Positions 7,129 through 7,770 of a stretch of 7,770 nt of DNA are shown piece after piece; within the stretch, counting starts at the first letter, position 1, and every line of letters starts with the position of its first letter. Position numbers and translations under genes: made by a program. Origin of the DNA: Gemmatimonadota bacterium (lineage in GTDB: Bacteria; GCA-2686955); contig JALXCG010000162.1 of assembly GCA_026991065.1 (NCBI GenBank), positions 1 through 7,770 of the forward strand, written 5' to 3'. A model generated the notes under the pieces. That model was not told where the DNA came from. It worked only from the letters and a program-made list of their open reading frames with translations, and searched no databases.

Positions 7129-7135
7129 TGTCCGC

Positions 7136-7770
7136 TTGTTCAAGAATTCGATAGCCCGAATCCTCGGCTTGCAGCCGCCGCGAATGGCGCTTGTGACGCA
7201 GGCGTTGCCGATTGTTGAACTTGAGTTTCCCGCGCTGCTGCGCTTCTCTTTGCGCTATGGGGGCGGTTCGGGTGAAGCGGCGGAGGTGGCGGTTGCCGCG
7301 GGGGAGCAGGTGGCGGCCGGGCATCTGCTGGCGCGGGATGTCGCCGGGCGGGCTTTTCCGTGCGCTTTTCCCGGCAAGGTCTCCGCGGTGAGCAGCAATC
7401 TCGACATCCGCGGTGGGCGGCGCGTGCGCAGCGTTTTTTTCGAGGTGGATGCGGAACTGGCCGCGGGTGTCGCCGGGGTGGACGCGCGGCGGGCGTTCGA
7501 GCCGCTCGATGGCGAGCAGGCGACGGCGGCGATGATGGCGGAGCGGATTCGGGCCGCCGGAGTGGTTGCGGGGGGGGATGCTGCGCTTCTGCCGCTGATG
7601 GATCTGTTGCAGAGCGGCGGCGCCGGGGCGGCGCTCGAAGCGGGGCGGTCGAATGGCCGGGGGGGCGGCAATGGCGTGGCCGCCAGCGGGCTCGACACGC
7701 TGATTGTGCTGGCGGCCGACGGCGAGCCGGAGGTGAGCAGCACGCTGGCGCTGTTGGCGGAACGCGGTTG
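7136..7770 (+). CDS. RnfC-like electron-transport subunit, N-terminal part (3' end outside window)
   Basis: The frame runs from TTG 7136 off the right edge, giving 211 residues. RnfC is the peripheral, NADH- or ferredoxin-side subunit of the Rnf ion-pumping complex; NqrA is its Nqr relative. Residues 50-104 look like the barrel-sandwich (biotinyl-lipoyl-like) domain at the front of this family: VAVAAGEQVAAGHLLA, then FPCAFPGKVSAV and a closing VRSVFFEVD. Residues 138-158 (IRAAGVVAGGDAALLPLMDLL) align by eye with the RnfC nucleotide-binding start 'AGIVG-GGA-FPTHVKL'. LDTLIVLAADGEPEVSS (186-202) aligns with 'IDTLIINGAECEPYLT'. Both signatures are altered: the Phe-Pro-Thr-His and Glu-Cys-Glu residues are not kept. 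A Gly/Ala/Asn-rich insertion of about 20 residues (160-183) sits between them. The 4Fe-4S Cys clusters of RnfC would lie beyond the window, so their presence is unknown. The neighbouring divergent apbE supports an Rnf/Nqr-type assignment. A divergent NqrA-like protein is the main alternative. Confidence 0.7.
   Translation, partial: MFKNSIARILGLQPPRMALVTQALPIVELEFPALLRFSLRYGGGSGEAAEVAVAAGEQVAAGHLLARDVAGRAFPCAFPGKVSAVSSNLDIRGGRRVRSVFFEVDAELAAGVAGVDARRAFEPLDGEQATAAMMAERIRAAGVVAGGDAALLPLMDLLQSGGAGAALEAGRSNGRGGGNGVAASGLDTLIVLAADGEPEVSSTLALLAERG

Noticed and set aside
7184-7186. ATG 7184 as the start of the rnfC-like gene
   Set aside because: No SD-like bases precede it, while TTG 7136 in the same frame has AGGAG at seven bases.

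Overview
The window is a very GC-rich bacterial chromosomal segment. It holds five protein-coding genes, two of them cut by the window edges. I see no tRNA, rRNA, CRISPR array, insertion sequence or phage gene. Two lipobox signals, a periplasmic-type acylase with a signal peptide and an AsmA-like envelope protein point to a Gram-negative (diderm) bacterium. The Rnf-type electron-transport gene next to apbE fits an organism with a sodium- or proton-pumping ferredoxin/NADH oxidoreductase. The phylum cannot be fixed from this window; a GC-rich deltaproteobacterium-like lineage or an uncultured diderm phylum would both fit.

Layout. Bases 1-1391 (+) are the 3' end of a large AsmA/TamB-like gene. 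It converges with a minus-strand gene for a roughly 305-residue lipoprotein (1456-2373), and the 64 bases between them carry a 20-base near-perfect direct repeat. Bases 2374-2681 are a 308-base non-coding gap with two copies of a GGTG(C)AAAAC(C/T)TGCAC motif. Bases 2682-5288 (-) encode a complete penicillin-acylase-family Ntn hydrolase with a signal peptide, a spacer and the autocatalytic serine. Bases 5289-5931 are a 643-base non-coding region with a probable acylase promoter and a strong two-storey hairpin. Bases 5932-6993 (-) encode ApbE, the FAD:protein FMN transferase. A 142-base divergent intergenic region with an inverted repeat and a T6 tract follows. From 7136 (+) to the window end runs the N-terminal part of an RnfC-like subunit that starts with TTG.

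How the genes relate. The clearest functional link is the divergent apbE / rnfC-like pair. ApbE covalently attaches FMN to threonines of the Rnf (or Nqr) D/G-type subunits, which are often encoded beside rnfC, so the rest of an rnf cluster probably lies to the right of the window. The acylase and the lipoprotein are both exported and lie on the same strand, but gaps of 643 and 308 bases argue for separate transcription. The most unusual item is the RnfC-like protein: it keeps the family layout, but its two signature motifs are degenerate. I did not find convincing evidence of a wholly new multi-gene system here.
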